Source of the DNA: an uncultured Aquimarina sp.
Lineage (GTDB): Bacteria > Bacteroidota > Bacteroidia > Flavobacteriales > Flavobacteriaceae
Length of the DNA: 56,534 nt
Reading direction: 5' to 3'
Assembly (NCBI GenBank): GCA_947493495.1
Contig: CANLRN010000021.1
Span: 1 to 56,534, forward strand
Of the stretch, positions 9,008 through 20,130 are shown piece after piece. Position 1 is the stretch's first letter. Each line of letters opens with the position of its first letter. A program made the translations under genes and the position numbers. The notes beneath the pieces are model-generated. The model worked only from the letters and a program-made list of their open reading frames with translations, ran no database searches and was not told where the DNA came from.

Positions 9008-10456
9008 ATGAACTCTAATAAGGTTTATGAAAAAGAACTTGCTTTTCAGGCAGACAGACGCCGCGCTACAGTGGCTTTTATTAAAACGGTAAGTGATCTA
9101 TGGTATGACAATTCTATCGAATTAGTGATTTTTAGAAATCAATTAATAGATAAAAATGTGAGCGAAATCCTCAATCTACATCAATATGCTGGAGAATTTG
9201 TTCAAAAACCCATCTCGATATTTGACTCAGTAGAAATCGCACAAGCCATAAAACTAATGGAGCTTCCTCCTTCAAAGCTTGACATCGGGAAGCTTACCTA
9301 TGAATATCACATAGCTGGGAATCAATATGATTCTGCCACCGCATTTGTAATGAATAAGTTAAAAGATGCAAAAGAATTCGAGAATATCTCTCCAAAAGAT
9401 GTAGTTCTTTATGGTTTCGGACGTATTGGTCGTCTGGTTGCCAGAGAATTAATGACTATTACAGGTAAAGGAAGTCAATTAAGGCTTAGAGCTATTGTAA
9501 CAAGAGGAGCTATTACAGAAGAAATCCTCGAAAAAAGAGCTTCCCTATTAAGAAATGACTCTATACATGGAGAATTTTCTGGTCTTATAGAAGTTGATAT
9601 AGCTAATAGTGCCTTGATTATCAATGGAACTACTGTAAAAATAATTAGCACTAACAATCCAGAAGATATCGATTACACCGCTTACGGTATTAATAATGCA
9701 TTACTTATCGATAATACTGGTGCTTTTAGAGACAAAGAAGCATTGAGTAGGCATTTAATCGCGAAAGGAATTGATAAGGTATTATTAACAGCCCCAGGAA
9801 AAGGAATTCCTAATATTGTTCATGGAGTAAATCATAAAGAATACAACCCAGATAAAGTAAATATATTCTCTGCTGCTTCTTGTACTACTAATGCAATTAC
9901 TCCTGTTCTACAAGCAATAGAAGAAAGTTTTGGGATTATCAATGGACATCTCGAAACTATCCACGCATATACCAATGACCAAAACTTAGTTGACAATATG
10001 CACAATAAATATCGTAGAGGACGTGCTGCTGGACTTAATATGGTCATTACAGAAACTGGCGCGGGCAAAGCAGTCTCTAAAGCACTACCTAGTTTAGATA
10101 AAAAATTAACATCTAATGCAATCAGAGTACCTGTACCCAATGGATCCTTAGCTATTCTAAATTTAAACTTAGCCAAAAAAGTATCCACGAAAAGTATGAA
10201 TGCTATTCTCAAAAAATATGCTTTAGAAGGAGATTTGGTAGAGCAAATAAAATATTCATTAAACAATGAATTAGTATCTAGTGATATCATTGGATCTTCT
10301 GCTCCATCGATCTATGACAGCAATGCTACCATAATAGATTCATCAGGCAAAAAAGCAATTCTATATGTTTGGTACGATAATGAATATGGATATAGCCATC
10401 AAGTGATTAGGTTATCAAAATATATCGCTAAAGTAAGAAGATATACTTATTATTAA
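9008..10456 (+). CDS. gap: Glyceraldehyde-3-phosphate dehydrogenase, long form
   Basis: NAD(P)-dependent oxidation and phosphorylation of glyceraldehyde 3-phosphate in glycolysis, or the reverse in gluconeogenesis. At 482 residues it is about 145 longer than classical GAPDH. The surplus is an N-terminal alpha-helical extension (residues 1-130) before the Rossmann motif GFGRIGR at 136-142. The catalytic Cys292 sits in SAASCTTNA. The C-terminal WYDNEYGYSHQV is canonical. I know long-form GAPDHs from other Bacteroidota; the extension's function is unknown to me. The gene has its own promoter box and stands alone. Confidence 0.94.
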   Translation: MNSNKVYEKELAFQADRRRATVAFIKTVSDLWYDNSIELVIFRNQLIDKNVSEILNLHQYAGEFVQKPISIFDSVEIAQAIKLMELPPSKLDIGKLTYEYHIAGNQYDSATAFVMNKLKDAKEFENISPKDVVLYGFGRIGRLVARELMTITGKGSQLRLRAIVTRGAITEEILEKRASLLRNDSIHGEFSGLIEVDIANSALIINGTTVKIISTNNPEDIDYTAYGINNALLIDNTGAFRDKEALSRHLIAKGIDKVLLTAPGKGIPNIVHGVNHKEYNPDKVNIFSAASCTTNAITPVLQAIEESFGIINGHLETIHAYTNDQNLVDNMHNKYRRGRAAGLNMVITETGAGKAVSKALPSLDKKLTSNAIRVPVPNGSLAILNLNLAKKVSTKSMNAILKKYALEGDLVEQIKYSLNNELVSSDIIGSSAPSIYDSNATIIDSSGKKAILYVWYDNEYGYSHQVIRLSKYIAKVRRYTYY

Positions 10457-10904
10457 TTTTTTCAGAAACATAACAGTAAATTGAAAGTAACTATTTTATA
10501 ACTATTCATTTTGCAATGCAATTGCTTTGTGTATAGTCTACCAATTAATTATAAAATGCCGTATAAATGACACTCCAATAGTTCTTGTATATTTGCTATA
10601 TCACAACTAATTTTATGGAGTGAGAGTTATAAATTCAATGCAAAAAAAGGTAATGGTTAGTTAACTTTTTACTCTATTATAACACATATTCGTAATGTTA
10701 TGGCTACTAAAAACAGTATCTATAAAACAAATAAGGCCTGACAATAAAAACTTTTAGATTATTTACAATATCGTATATTTATAATCGTTAAAGTTAATTA
10801 AAGATAAACTCAAAATTGAGACTGCTCCTTCCAGGCAAATTTCAAAAATCTAATTTGACAGAAGCATTGTTTCATAAGACTATTAAAACATCTAAAATTC
10901 ACAC
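10457..10904. other. 448-bp gene-free stretch between gap and the coiled-coil gene
   Basis: No coding frame is apparent. It contains an imperfect palindrome at about 10537-10661, described separately. The rest is AT-rich. No clean TAnnTTTG box is evident near 10905. Confidence 0.5.
10537..10661. repeat. Imperfect palindrome sharing an end with the 16.2-kb copy
   Basis: The inner arms pair through CACTCCA and TGGAGTG (about 10572 and 10615). The left end reads ACCAATTAATTATAAAAT, nearly identical to the left end of the palindrome at 16.2 kb, so the two may be members of one family. The arms are diverged. Confidence 0.4.
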
Positions 10905-11531
10905 ATGAAATTATTACAACATCTATTACTTTTAATAGCATTCTCCCCTATCATTCTTAGCGCTCAAGTACAAGATGAAAAACCGCAACTTACTGCTGAA
11001 AAAGCACTGCAAACAGAAGACATCAAAACTCAATTTGATGTAATAATTAAAAAATCTGGCAAATACCAAGAATATAAAGTAGTAAAAAGAACCTGGCTTA
11101 ATAAATTAAAAGCTAACACTGTAGACTCTATCAAAACATTAGAATCAAAATTAAGTGCGACTAATGAACAGATCAGTAAACAACAAGCTACTATAAAAAA
11201 TTTAGAATCGTCATTAGCAAAAACAAATGAAGATCTCTCTTCTGTTACTGAAGAAAAAGATAGTTTAAGTTTTATAGGGATTCCCATGACTAAAGGGAGC
11301 TATAAAACAATGATGTGGGCAATTGTTGGCGGATTACTCCTCTTTCTTAGTTTTTTTATTTTCAAATTTAAAAATAGTAATTCTATAACAGTCCAAGCCA
11401 GAAAAGCATTAGAAGAAACCGAAGCCGAATTCGAAGATCACAGACGTAGAGCATTAGAAAGAGAACAGAAAGTAATGCGTAAACTACAAGATGAAATCAA
11501 TAAACAACGAAAAGCTGGGGCTAATAAATAG
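10905..11531 (+). CDS. Signal-peptide coiled-coil membrane protein of unknown function
   Basis: Unrecognised conserved-looking protein of 208 residues. It has a signal peptide (about 1-20, ending SAQ), a soluble region, a coiled coil rich in Leu, Lys and Glu (about 70-118), one transmembrane helix (about 134-154) and a charged basic C-terminal helix (about 160-208). The layout suggests an inner-membrane protein with a periplasmic coiled coil and a cytoplasmic tail. It ends 61 bp before trmD on the same strand, so it may share a transcript. No catalytic motif is seen. Confidence 0.75.
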   Translation: MKLLQHLLLLIAFSPIILSAQVQDEKPQLTAEKALQTEDIKTQFDVIIKKSGKYQEYKVVKRTWLNKLKANTVDSIKTLESKLSATNEQISKQQATIKNLESSLAKTNEDLSSVTEEKDSLSFIGIPMTKGSYKTMMWAIVGGLLLFLSFFIFKFKNSNSITVQARKALEETEAEFEDHRRRALEREQKVMRKLQDEINKQRKAGANK

Positions 11532-11592
11532 CAAACCAATAATATTAGTATATCAATAGTTTCTTTTGCATCTTTGCCTCGGTTAATTATCG

Positions 11593-12273
11593 ATGATGCG
11601 TATAGATATAATTACAGTCGTTCCTGATATTCTCAAAAGCCCTTTTGAAGCTTCTATAATGAAGCGCTCTATCGAAAAAGGGTTGGTTGAAGTACATTTG
11701 CATAATCTAAGAGATTATACTACTACCAATTATAAACAGGTAGATGACTATCAATTTGGAGGAGGCGCTGGTATGGTGATGATGGTAGAGCCCATAGATA
11801 AATGCATCTCTAAATTACAATCAGAAAGAAAATATGACGAGATCATATATATGACGCCAGATGGCGATACGCTAAATCAAAAAACAGCCAACAATCTATC
11901 ACTAAAAGGTAATCTAATTATTCTTTGTGGTCATTATAAAGGCGTAGACCAAAGGGTTAGAGATCACTTTATCACTAAAGAAATATCAGTAGGCGATTAT
12001 GTGTTATCTGGAGGAGAATTAGGAGCTTTGATACTTTGCGATACAATTATAAGGCTAATTCCAGGAGTATTAGGCAATGAAACCTCTGCGCTTACAGACT
12101 CATTCCAAGACAATCTATTAGCACCTCCAATATATACAAGACCTGCAGAATATAAAGGATGGAAAGTCCCCGAGATACTCACTTCTGGGAATTTCCCTAA
12201 AATCGAAACTTGGAGAGAAGAACAAGCCTATCAAAGAACCAAAGAACGAAGACCTGATTTATTAGATGAATGA
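11593..12273 (+). CDS. trmD: tRNA (guanine37-N1)-methyltransferase
   Basis: Methylates G37 next to the anticodon using S-adenosylmethionine, which prevents +1 frameshifting. The 226-residue protein has the SPOUT trefoil knot: [12 protein letters not shown] and [15 protein letters not shown]. The substrate stretch [13 protein letters not shown] and the C-terminal RP-rich end are typical. The gene begins ATGATG, so the start could be one codon later. trmD followed by rplS, 149 bp apart, is a widespread bacterial order. Confidence 0.96.
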   Translation: MMRIDIITVVPDILKSPFEASIMKRSIEKGLVEVHLHNLRDYTTTNYKQVDDYQFGGGAGMVMMVEPIDKCISKLQSERKYDEIIYMTPDGDTLNQKTANNLSLKGNLIILCGHYKGVDQRVRDHFITKEISVGDYVLSGGELGALILCDTIIRLIPGVLGNETSALTDSFQDNLLAPPIYTRPAEYKGWKVPEILTSGNFPKIETWREEQAYQRTKERRPDLLDE

Positions 12274-12319
12274 GAACTAAGAGGCAATCTACAAATACAC
12301 AAAAAAAATTACAAAATAC

Positions 12320-12349
12320 TTGTAAATCACTAAATAACACTTATTTTTG
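12320..12349 (+). promoter_or_regulatory. Strong Bacteroidota-type promoter of rplS
   Basis: TTG at 12320-12322 and TATTTTTG at 12342-12349 with a 19-nt spacer match the -33 / -7 consensus exactly. The box lies 73 nt before the rplS start, leaving a leader of about 65 nt, long enough for autoregulation. Confidence 0.75.
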
Positions 12350-12422
12350 CACCCTGATTAACATAACCTCTGGCGAGAATCGTGAATGTTATTTTAATAA
12401 AACATAAGTTAACTATCTCAAA

Positions 12423-12773
12423 ATGGAAGATTTAGTACAATTTGTACAAAACGAATTTGTTACAAAAAAACAATTACCTGATTTTGCTGCAGGTGATACA
12501 ATCACAGTATATTACGAAATTAAAGAAGGAAACAAAACACGTACACAGTTCTTTAGAGGAGTTGTGATCCAAAGAAGAGGTTCTGGTTCTAGTGAAACTT
12601 TTACTATCAGAAAAATGTCTGGAACTATCGGTGTAGAGCGTATTTTTCCTATCAATCTACCAGCACTTCAAAAAATCGAAATAAACAAAAAAGGTAAAGT
12701 TCGTAGAGCACGTATATTCTACTTTAGAGGACTTACTGGTAAGAAAGCTCGTATCAAAGAAAAAAGAAGCTAA
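12423..12773 (+). CDS. rplS: 50S ribosomal protein L19
   Basis: Structural protein of the large ribosomal subunit near the 30S-50S interface. All 116 residues match the family: opening VQNEF, DFAAGDTITVYY, then FRGVVIQRRGSGSSETFTIRK in the core and a basic C-terminus. It has its own near-consensus promoter and a strong terminator, so it can be expressed apart from trmD. Confidence 0.97.
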   Translation: MEDLVQFVQNEFVTKKQLPDFAAGDTITVYYEIKEGNKTRTQFFRGVVIQRRGSGSSETFTIRKMSGTIGVERIFPINLPALQKIEINKKGKVRRARIFYFRGLTGKKARIKEKRS

Positions 12774-12792
12774 TACTAGTTTCTATATGCAT

Positions 12793-12822
12793 AAAAGGTT
12801 GTCAGACGGCAACCTTTTTTTT
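12793..12822 (+). terminator. Intrinsic terminator after rplS
   Basis: A 9-bp perfect stem AAAAGGTTG / CAACCTTTT (12793-12801 and 12810-12818) with an 8-nt loop and a following T tract. Confidence 0.88.
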
Positions 12823-12938
12823 ATGAACAAAAGTTAATAACTATAGTTCATAAACAGTTGATAACTAAATAAATAGAATATATTGCACGCAGTATAAGTT
12901 TTTATTACTTTTAGAATAGAAATAATTACTGATAGAAG

Positions 12939-13010
12939 ATGACACAAGGATTCTTTATTCTTTTATTTCTTATAACTGTTCTTTGGAACAATTTACATAA
13001 GCCATCTTAA
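12939..13010 (+). CDS. Possible 23-residue hydrophobic peptide
   Basis: An ATG frame of 24 codons encodes a short peptide with one hydrophobic stretch (FFILLFLITVLW), enough for a single membrane span, ending in a polar tail. A purine-rich GATAGAAG precedes the ATG. Its 3' end lies in the block repeated at 13.37 kb. It could be a small membrane peptide, but such frames arise easily in AT-rich DNA. Confidence 0.15.
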   Translation: MTQGFFILLFLITVLWNNLHKPS

Positions 13011-13158
13011 GATATTCGAATAAATATAAAATGAAAGTTATTTTTTTGAATACATCATTGAAATCAATTTAAAGGATAACTTTGAAATAATTTCAAAATG
13101 AAATTCAAAGGAAAAAATTAAATTTTGACACCTTTCTAATTTTTTAAATGGTATTTGG

Positions 13159-13282
13159 TTATCGAATAAAAAAACTGAAAAATTGCACAAGCAATTTAGA
13201 AACACAAGTATTCGTTATAGCCGTTTGAGTAACACTTAAATTATACAAATTACTATTTGACAAATTTATGGTTATTCGATAA
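13159..13282. repeat. Diverged palindrome bounded by exact 11-bp inverted repeats
   Basis: TTATCGAATAA at 13159-13169 is the exact reverse complement of TTATTCGATAA at 13272-13282. The interior shows only weak self-complementarity. It includes CGTTATAGCC at about 13215, similar to the end of the 17.5-kb element. Confidence 0.4.
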
Positions 13283-13365
13283 AGCAGAAGTATAAATCTG
13301 GTATCACTAACGAAAGTTGTTATTTTATGGCGGGTAAAACAGCCGACATTTTTTTATTTCTGAAC

Positions 13366-13405
13366 AAAAGCCATATCAAGATATTCGTATTATGATATGG
13401 CTTTT
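13366..13405 (+). terminator. Orphan intrinsic terminator-like hairpin
   Basis: A perfect 12-bp stem AAAAGCCATATC / GATATGGCTTTT (13366-13377 and 13394-13405) ends in T residues. The nearest plus-strand gene, rplS, already has a terminator 540 bp earlier, so this may end an unrecognised transcript. Confidence 0.6.
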
Positions 13406-13646
13406 TAATTTATAGAAGTTAATATTTTACCAGTTCTGATTTAAAAAGATACCCAGAGCAAGGTTTAGATATATTATCGAGCAGATCTATTTCTTAGAAG
13501 TACTAGTATATAAAATTATTTTCAACATATACCTCCTACAGCACACCTAATAAGTATTCTCATAAACCAAAAACAAGTACTACACAACAAAATAATTCAT
13601 CACCTTTAACGCAAAACTAACAGTACGCAGGTTGCATTTACCTCTC

Positions 13647-13654
13647 TAGATTTG
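13647..13654 (+). promoter_or_regulatory. Candidate -7 box for icd
   Basis: TAGATTTG matches TAnnTTTG. It lies 193 nt before icd and would give a long leader. No well-spaced TTG upstream. Confidence 0.3.
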
Positions 13655-13822
13655 TATATTCGCGCTCGGAAAATCTTTCAGCAAATGATACGTAGAAAAC
13701 AAATAATCAGATATTAGTTTAAAAAATAAAGCTACTATTGTTTGTTCAAGAGAAGTCAAACGACTACTATTTTCTTAATAAATACTAAAAAAAGAGTAAG
13801 GTGTAGATATTATTAGGCATAA

Positions 13823-16072
<2,250 letters not shown>

Positions 16073-16097
16073 TAACACTTAGAAAGTCATTACGAAG

Positions 16098-16126
16098 CCT
16101 GTAAAGTTAGCTTTACAGGTTTTTTT
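16098..16126 (+). terminator. Intrinsic terminator after icd
   Basis: A perfect 9-bp stem CCTGTAAAG / CTTTACAGG with a TTAG loop followed by seven T residues. Confidence 0.9.
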
Positions 16127-16198
16127 ATGGTGTTTAAAAACTCTCACTATTTTTTAGAACGAGTCTATTTTATTATGTTTCACTACTCCTTTTCTATT

Positions 16199-16315
16199 TG
16201 TAATACCAAATTAATTATAAAATACTCAAATAAAACACAAGTGTTTTTTGTTTAGGTAAAAAAGAATAAAATCAAATTTTAGTGGGTAATTTTAAGTTAA
16301 AACAGGTATTATTAT
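16199..16315. repeat. Imperfect palindrome between icd and the esterase
   Basis: The left end begins TAATACC and the right end finishes GGTATTA, with partial pairing inward (TTAA and TAAAAT blocks). The left end resembles that of the 10.5-kb palindrome. It lies within the 313-bp gap 16073-16385, whose remaining content is the icd terminator and the hairpin at 16359-16388. Confidence 0.4.
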
Positions 16316-16358
16316 CGTTTATACTAAACGCTGTCTCAGCGAAGCCGATATGGACGTT

Positions 16359-16388
16359 GTAGCTTTTGTTAGCTACTGATTTTTTTTA
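16359..16388 (+). terminator. Orphan plus-strand terminator-like hairpin
   Basis: Perfect 6-bp stem GTAGCT / AGCTAC (16359-16364 and 16371-16376), then TGA and a T tract that runs into the stop codon of the minus-strand esterase. icd already has its own terminator, so no plus-strand gene is an obvious owner. Confidence 0.4.
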
Positions 16389-17351
16389 TTTGGCTTTGTC
16401 TTCGAAGAACTTCCAAACCTCTTGGGCCATTTCAATATCTTTATTTTGTTCACCTACTATATTTAGATAAGCTTGAGAATAATTTTCTATTATACTTGGC
16501 TCTGTATGACCACCACCATTAATTTTATATAAAATAACCTGAGTGTTATTTAATCCATTGAGATATGTAAACTTTTGGACGCTACTGTTGTCACTATTAT
16601 TGATATCATCAAAATTTTCGATTATAGGAGTAGTGTCCGTTTGGTTTCGAATAACCCAATGTGTAACACTTTCATCCGTAGATCTCACCAATCCTCTATC
16701 TCCTAGTATTTGACCACCATCATATGGTACAAAAAGGTCCAAAGTCCCATTCATAAATAAGGCGGAGATTGGTTCATTGCTATCAAGACAGTTTGAGTTT
16801 ACTGCCCTATTATTAACAATAGAAGCAAAAGCCGCTATTTTCTCAGGAATTTCTTCAACTAATCGTTGTGCCATTAATGCACCATTGGATACTCCAGCTA
16901 CATAAACTCTGTTCACATTATGTTTGTATATTATCTCAACTTCTTCTAAAAGACTTGTTATAAATTTTACATCATCGGTAGTTGGATTAGCAACATCATC
17001 TGTTCTGCAATCGTTCCAGCCTCGAGTATTTTCTTGTCCAAGTTCGCCATTTGGAACTAGTACGGTAAATTTATGTTCTCTTGCCACTTCTAACCAAATC
17101 TTCTGTGGATTCTTTCCTAACCCTAAACCTAAACTTTGATCCGAACTACCTCCATGTCCATGTAGTACTATTACTAATGGCTTATTTTCGGAATCTTGTG
17201 GATACTGAATGTGATAGGTACGTGTAATACCATCTACAATTAAGGTCTCATCTAATTTTAAAATCGGTTCTACCGATAGTTCACTTTCGTCTTGTTTGCA
17301 AGACATTAATAACAATAAATTCAAAAAAATTAATTTAATTAAAACTCTCAT
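16386..17351 (-). CDS. Alpha/beta-hydrolase lipoprotein of the LpqC / polyhydroxybutyrate-depolymerase type
   Basis: Likely secreted or surface-anchored esterase. The 321-residue protein has a lipoprotein signal (LLLLMSC, lipid-attached Cys18). The fold shows LHGHGGSS as the oxyanion region, nucleophile Ser155 in GVSNGAL, an Asp in GTLDLFVPY and the catalytic His in GGGHTEP. Family relatives include feruloyl or acetylxylan esterases and PHB depolymerases; the substrate cannot be assigned. It lies alone on the minus strand in an accessory-looking region with hairpins on both sides, suggesting it may have been acquired. Confidence 0.85.
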   Translation of the reverse strand: MRVLIKLIFLNLLLLMSCKQDESELSVEPILKLDETLIVDGITRTYHIQYPQDSENKPLVIVLHGHGGSSDQSLGLGLGKNPQKIWLEVAREHKFTVLVPNGELGQENTRGWNDCRTDDVANPTTDDVKFITSLLEEVEIIYKHNVNRVYVAGVSNGALMAQRLVEEIPEKIAAFASIVNNRAVNSNCLDSNEPISALFMNGTLDLFVPYDGGQILGDRGLVRSTDESVTHWVIRNQTDTTPIIENFDDINNSDNSSVQKFTYLNGLNNTQVILYKINGGGHTEPSIIENYSQAYLNIVGEQNKDIEMAQEVWKFFEDKAK

Positions 17352-17710
17352 ATTGCTTGCTTGTATATTTTATTGTTTCAGACTAATGTTAATTTTATAT
17401 TTGATATTCAGTTAATTACGGTTTTTATATTATCCTTAAATGAATTATAATTTACATCATTTTTTTACATTTGCATAGTACTAAAGTTTTTTTTAAGCTA
17501 TAAGGGGATTGTAGCTAACATTAAATATATATCTTTTTTCAATTAAGTACTATTTTCAATTTCTTATTGAATAGCTTAACGGAGATTCAAAAAACATTTT
17601 GGATAAAGGAATTTTCGTTCAAAAAAATTAAGAAACCCACGAAATTCCGCTATTTTCGTTATAGACAATTAACCATACTCTATCTGTTATCTATATTACA
17701 ATAAAGTTTT
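17352..17710. other. 359-bp divergent intergenic region with a folded repeat
   Basis: Separates the esterase (minus) from the serine hydrolase (plus). Its right half is the 161-bp folded element at 17509-17669. The left part is AT-rich and presumably holds the esterase promoter, but no clear box was found. Confidence 0.5.
17509..17669 (+). repeat. attC-like folded element
   Basis: The left end ATTGTAGCTAAC and the right end GTTATAGACAAT are imperfect inverted repeats, with AAC and GTT facing inward as in integron attC sites. About 95 bp at the right end (17575-17671) recur, diverged, on the minus strand at the window end, and similarity stops just past GTTATAGACAATT. It lies 41 bp before the serine hydrolase start. 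It could also be a MITE end or a promoter-carrying repeat. No integrase gene is in the window. Confidence 0.5.
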
Positions 17711-18799
17711 ATGAAATTCTTTTTTAAATATTCCCCTGTATTTATAGCGCTATTTATTATACATTACAATAATAATAGTAGTAGCAATGGCAGCTATAGA
17801 GATAGCATACAAATAGATGATTATTCTGTCAAAATTGATAGTTTACTACAAACAACAAGCCCGAGAAGTTTTAATGGTGTCATTCTCATAACACAAAAAG
17901 GCAAAATAAAATATTCCAAAGCTTATGGATATTCAAATTTTGAGGATAAGATACCAATTACAACAGACGACAACTTCAGAATTCAATCGAATAGTAAGCA
18001 AATCACTGCCGTTTTAATTTTAAAAGAAGTTGAAAACGGAAAAATAGACTTAACTAGCCCTATTAGAAAATACTTGCCAGAAATCAAACAAAAGTGGGCA
18101 GATATAGTAACTGTTCATCAATTGCTTAATATGTCATCTGGAATAGTAGACTTTGACAAACCATTGATTTTTAAACCAGGAACAGACTTTAAGTATAGTA
18201 ATCTTGCTTATGGGTTATTAGGGAGAATACTCGCAAATGTAACAGGAAAAAAATATACAGAAATAGCCAATAGCTTGTTTAAAGAAATTAAAATGAATAA
18301 CAGTTTTTGTTACCAAATAGCCAGGAAGGACAATAATGTAATTAATGGTTATATAAATTCAAAAGGTAAATTCAGTCTTTTGGAATTTAAAAAACTTGGA
18401 ATGACTACAAAATCATGGAATGACTTCATTCCTGCAGGTGGAATTATATCAAATATTAATGATTTAAACATTTGGGATACAAAACTCCATAACGGTAAAA
18501 TCCTAAAGTCACAATCCTACGAATTAATGACAACTTATAACATTACTGGGCAACACGATGCTTTTGGTAATAAAAAAATTGGGTATGGGTATGGCATTAG
18601 AATTGATGACAATGAATCTGTAAAAGTTATTGGTCACGCAGGAAGAGGATTAGGATTCACTTCTATTAAGTTTTATATCCCTAAAACAGATGTAAATGTT
18701 ATAGTACTTGAAAATGTCTACAATCAAGATGAAAGTATTGTGTATCATTTTGAAAAAAAAATAAGAGAACTAGTAATGAATAGTAGTCTTATAAAATAA
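17711..18799 (+). CDS. Serine hydrolase of the beta-lactamase / class C penicillin-binding family
   Basis: A 362-residue exported protein (hydrophobic segment at about 5-20) with the three active-site elements of the family: SNSK at 93-96 (SxxK), YSN at 162-164, and HAG in IGHAGRGLGF. Such proteins act as esterases, D-amino peptidases or carboxypeptidases and rarely as true beta-lactamases. The 41-bp upstream spacer directly follows the attC-like element, so its promoter may lie within that element. It belongs to the 16-20.6 kb accessory patch. The substrate is unknown. Confidence 0.85.
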   Translation: MKFFFKYSPVFIALFIIHYNNNSSSNGSYRDSIQIDDYSVKIDSLLQTTSPRSFNGVILITQKGKIKYSKAYGYSNFEDKIPITTDDNFRIQSNSKQITAVLILKEVENGKIDLTSPIRKYLPEIKQKWADIVTVHQLLNMSSGIVDFDKPLIFKPGTDFKYSNLAYGLLGRILANVTGKKYTEIANSLFKEIKMNNSFCYQIARKDNNVINGYINSKGKFSLLEFKKLGMTTKSWNDFIPAGGIISNINDLNIWDTKLHNGKILKSQSYELMTTYNITGQHDAFGNKKIGYGYGIRIDDNESVKVIGHAGRGLGFTSIKFYIPKTDVNVIVLENVYNQDESIVYHFEKKIRELVMNSSLIK

Positions 18800-18957
18800 T
18801 AACTACTTATTAAAAAAGCTTATGTTTTCTTTGTTAGGCCTCCAAATCTTTAAAACAATCGTTTTTCCTTTCTTTTAAATGACATATATTTATCGTTGGC
18901 AAACATTCTCTTGACAATAACATTGACATTGACCACCTATAAATTTGATTATTCAAT

Positions 18958-19366
18958 ATGAAATACATAATAAAATTCTTGATTATGCTGTCATTTTTAC
19001 TTTTAAATTTATCAATGTCTGCTCAAATACTTATCGATGGTTTTGCAACAATTGAAATGAAAAAAAGTTTTGTTCCGCTCAACGAAATAACTGAAAAAAG
19101 TCAACTAAATAGCCTTTATAGATATACATTAGGTCCTTTGTTACTTAAGTGTTTTGAAGATACTTTTGGTAAAAAGCAAAACTCAAAAAGTTATTCGCTT
19201 ATTATTTAAGTATTCAGAAAATAAAACGTTGACAATTAGTCTATGGAAAGAAGCAGCTAGTAAAAGTGGAATTAAAAATCATGAGTTTGATGGTTTTGCA
19301 GATGAATTTATTTTTAACAAAAACTTTAAAACGAACATTATTAATCATATCAAAAACAATAGCTAA
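18958..19366 (+). pseudogene. Small secreted protein gene, apparently broken by a frameshift
   Basis: Two overlapping frames look like one gene. The first (18958-19209) starts with a signal peptide ending near SMSAQ and stops after 83 residues. The second, in a different frame, continues to 19366 with a hydrophilic, protein-like stretch (for example KEAASKSGIKNHEFDGFADE). A single-base change between about 19155 and 19205 would join them into a product of about 135 residues. I do not recognise the family. Alternatively this is an assembly error, or only the first frame is real. Confidence 0.5.
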
Positions 19367-19398
19367 TAATTGGCATGATGCATATGCCCTTTTGGGAA

Positions 19399-19478
19399 GC
19401 AAACGTACCCTATGAGAAACCCTAGGCGTAGCCTTTCCGGACTATTTCGCCCATTGCGCTCAGAGATGTCGTACGCTG
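19399..19478. repeat. GC-richer folded stretch before the Crp-type gene
   Basis: GTAC near each end, and an inner GGCG-TAG / CTA-TTT-CGCC pairing around CCTTTCCGGA, give a diverged hairpin of about 80 bp. Local GC is clearly higher than in the flanking DNA. It lies between the broken small gene and the regulator and may be a relic of a mobile element or recombination site. Confidence 0.4.
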
Positions 19479-19502
19479 CGATTTTACGAACAATTAAACA
19501 AA

Positions 19503-20066
19503 ATGGAAAAATTAAAAAACTGTATTTTAAGTCAAGTTGTCGTTGAGAAAAACTCAATGGATAATATTCTTGCAGTTTTTGAACCATTAGAAATAGCTAA
19601 AGGAGAGTTCTTTCTCAAATCAGGAAAAATCTGTCGCCAAATGGCATTTATTGAATCTGGATATATGAGAATGTATGACATTGCAGATGGAAAAGAAGTA
19701 ACATTATGGATTGGCAGTGAGGGCAAATTCATAACGTCAGTTTCAAGCTTCATTTTTGAAACAAGTAATAATTGGAATATACAAGCAATCACTGATTGTA
19801 AACTTTACATCATCAATCGAAAAAATCATTTTAAGCTTAATAAAATAGAACCTAAATGGTTAGAGTTTGACAATATATTATTAGCGAATTCTTTTGCTTT
19901 GTTGGAGAAAAGTATGTTTTCTCAACTACATACAACAGCTAAACAACGCTATGATAGCTTACTTAAAGAAGAACCTGAACTTTTTAAAAATGTTCCGCTA
20001 CAATATATAGCTTCTATGTTGGGAATTACACCAGAATCATTAAGTAGATTGAGAAAAATGAATTAA
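19503..20066 (+). CDS. Crp/Fnr-family transcriptional regulator
   Basis: The 187-residue protein has an N-terminal cyclic-nucleotide-binding-like beta barrel (about 10-110), a dimer helix and a C-terminal winged helix, where YIASMLGITPESLSRLRK is the recognition helix-turn-helix. No cysteine cluster of the Fnr type is seen. Many Bacteroidota members of this family control an adjacent small metabolic or membrane gene; here that would be the membrane protein 64 bp downstream. The effector and operator are unknown. Confidence 0.88.
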   Translation: MEKLKNCILSQVVVEKNSMDNILAVFEPLEIAKGEFFLKSGKICRQMAFIESGYMRMYDIADGKEVTLWIGSEGKFITSVSSFIFETSNNWNIQAITDCKLYIINRKNHFKLNKIEPKWLEFDNILLANSFALLEKSMFSQLHTTAKQRYDSLLKEEPELFKNVPLQYIASMLGITPESLSRLRKMN

Positions 20067-20130
20067 TTATCATTTGTCAAGAGAGATATCATTTCATTTA
20101 TAGAAATTTGTATTAACAAATTCTATCACA

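Noticed and set aside
3571..10730. Shared 16-mer AACAGTATCTATAAAA at about 3571 and 10711
   Set aside because: In AT-rich DNA of this length a few such matches are expected by chance, and the flanks do not align.
13327..13395. 22-codon frame over the orphan terminator
   Set aside because: It runs through the hairpin and differs from the hydrophobic frame at 12939; probably chance.
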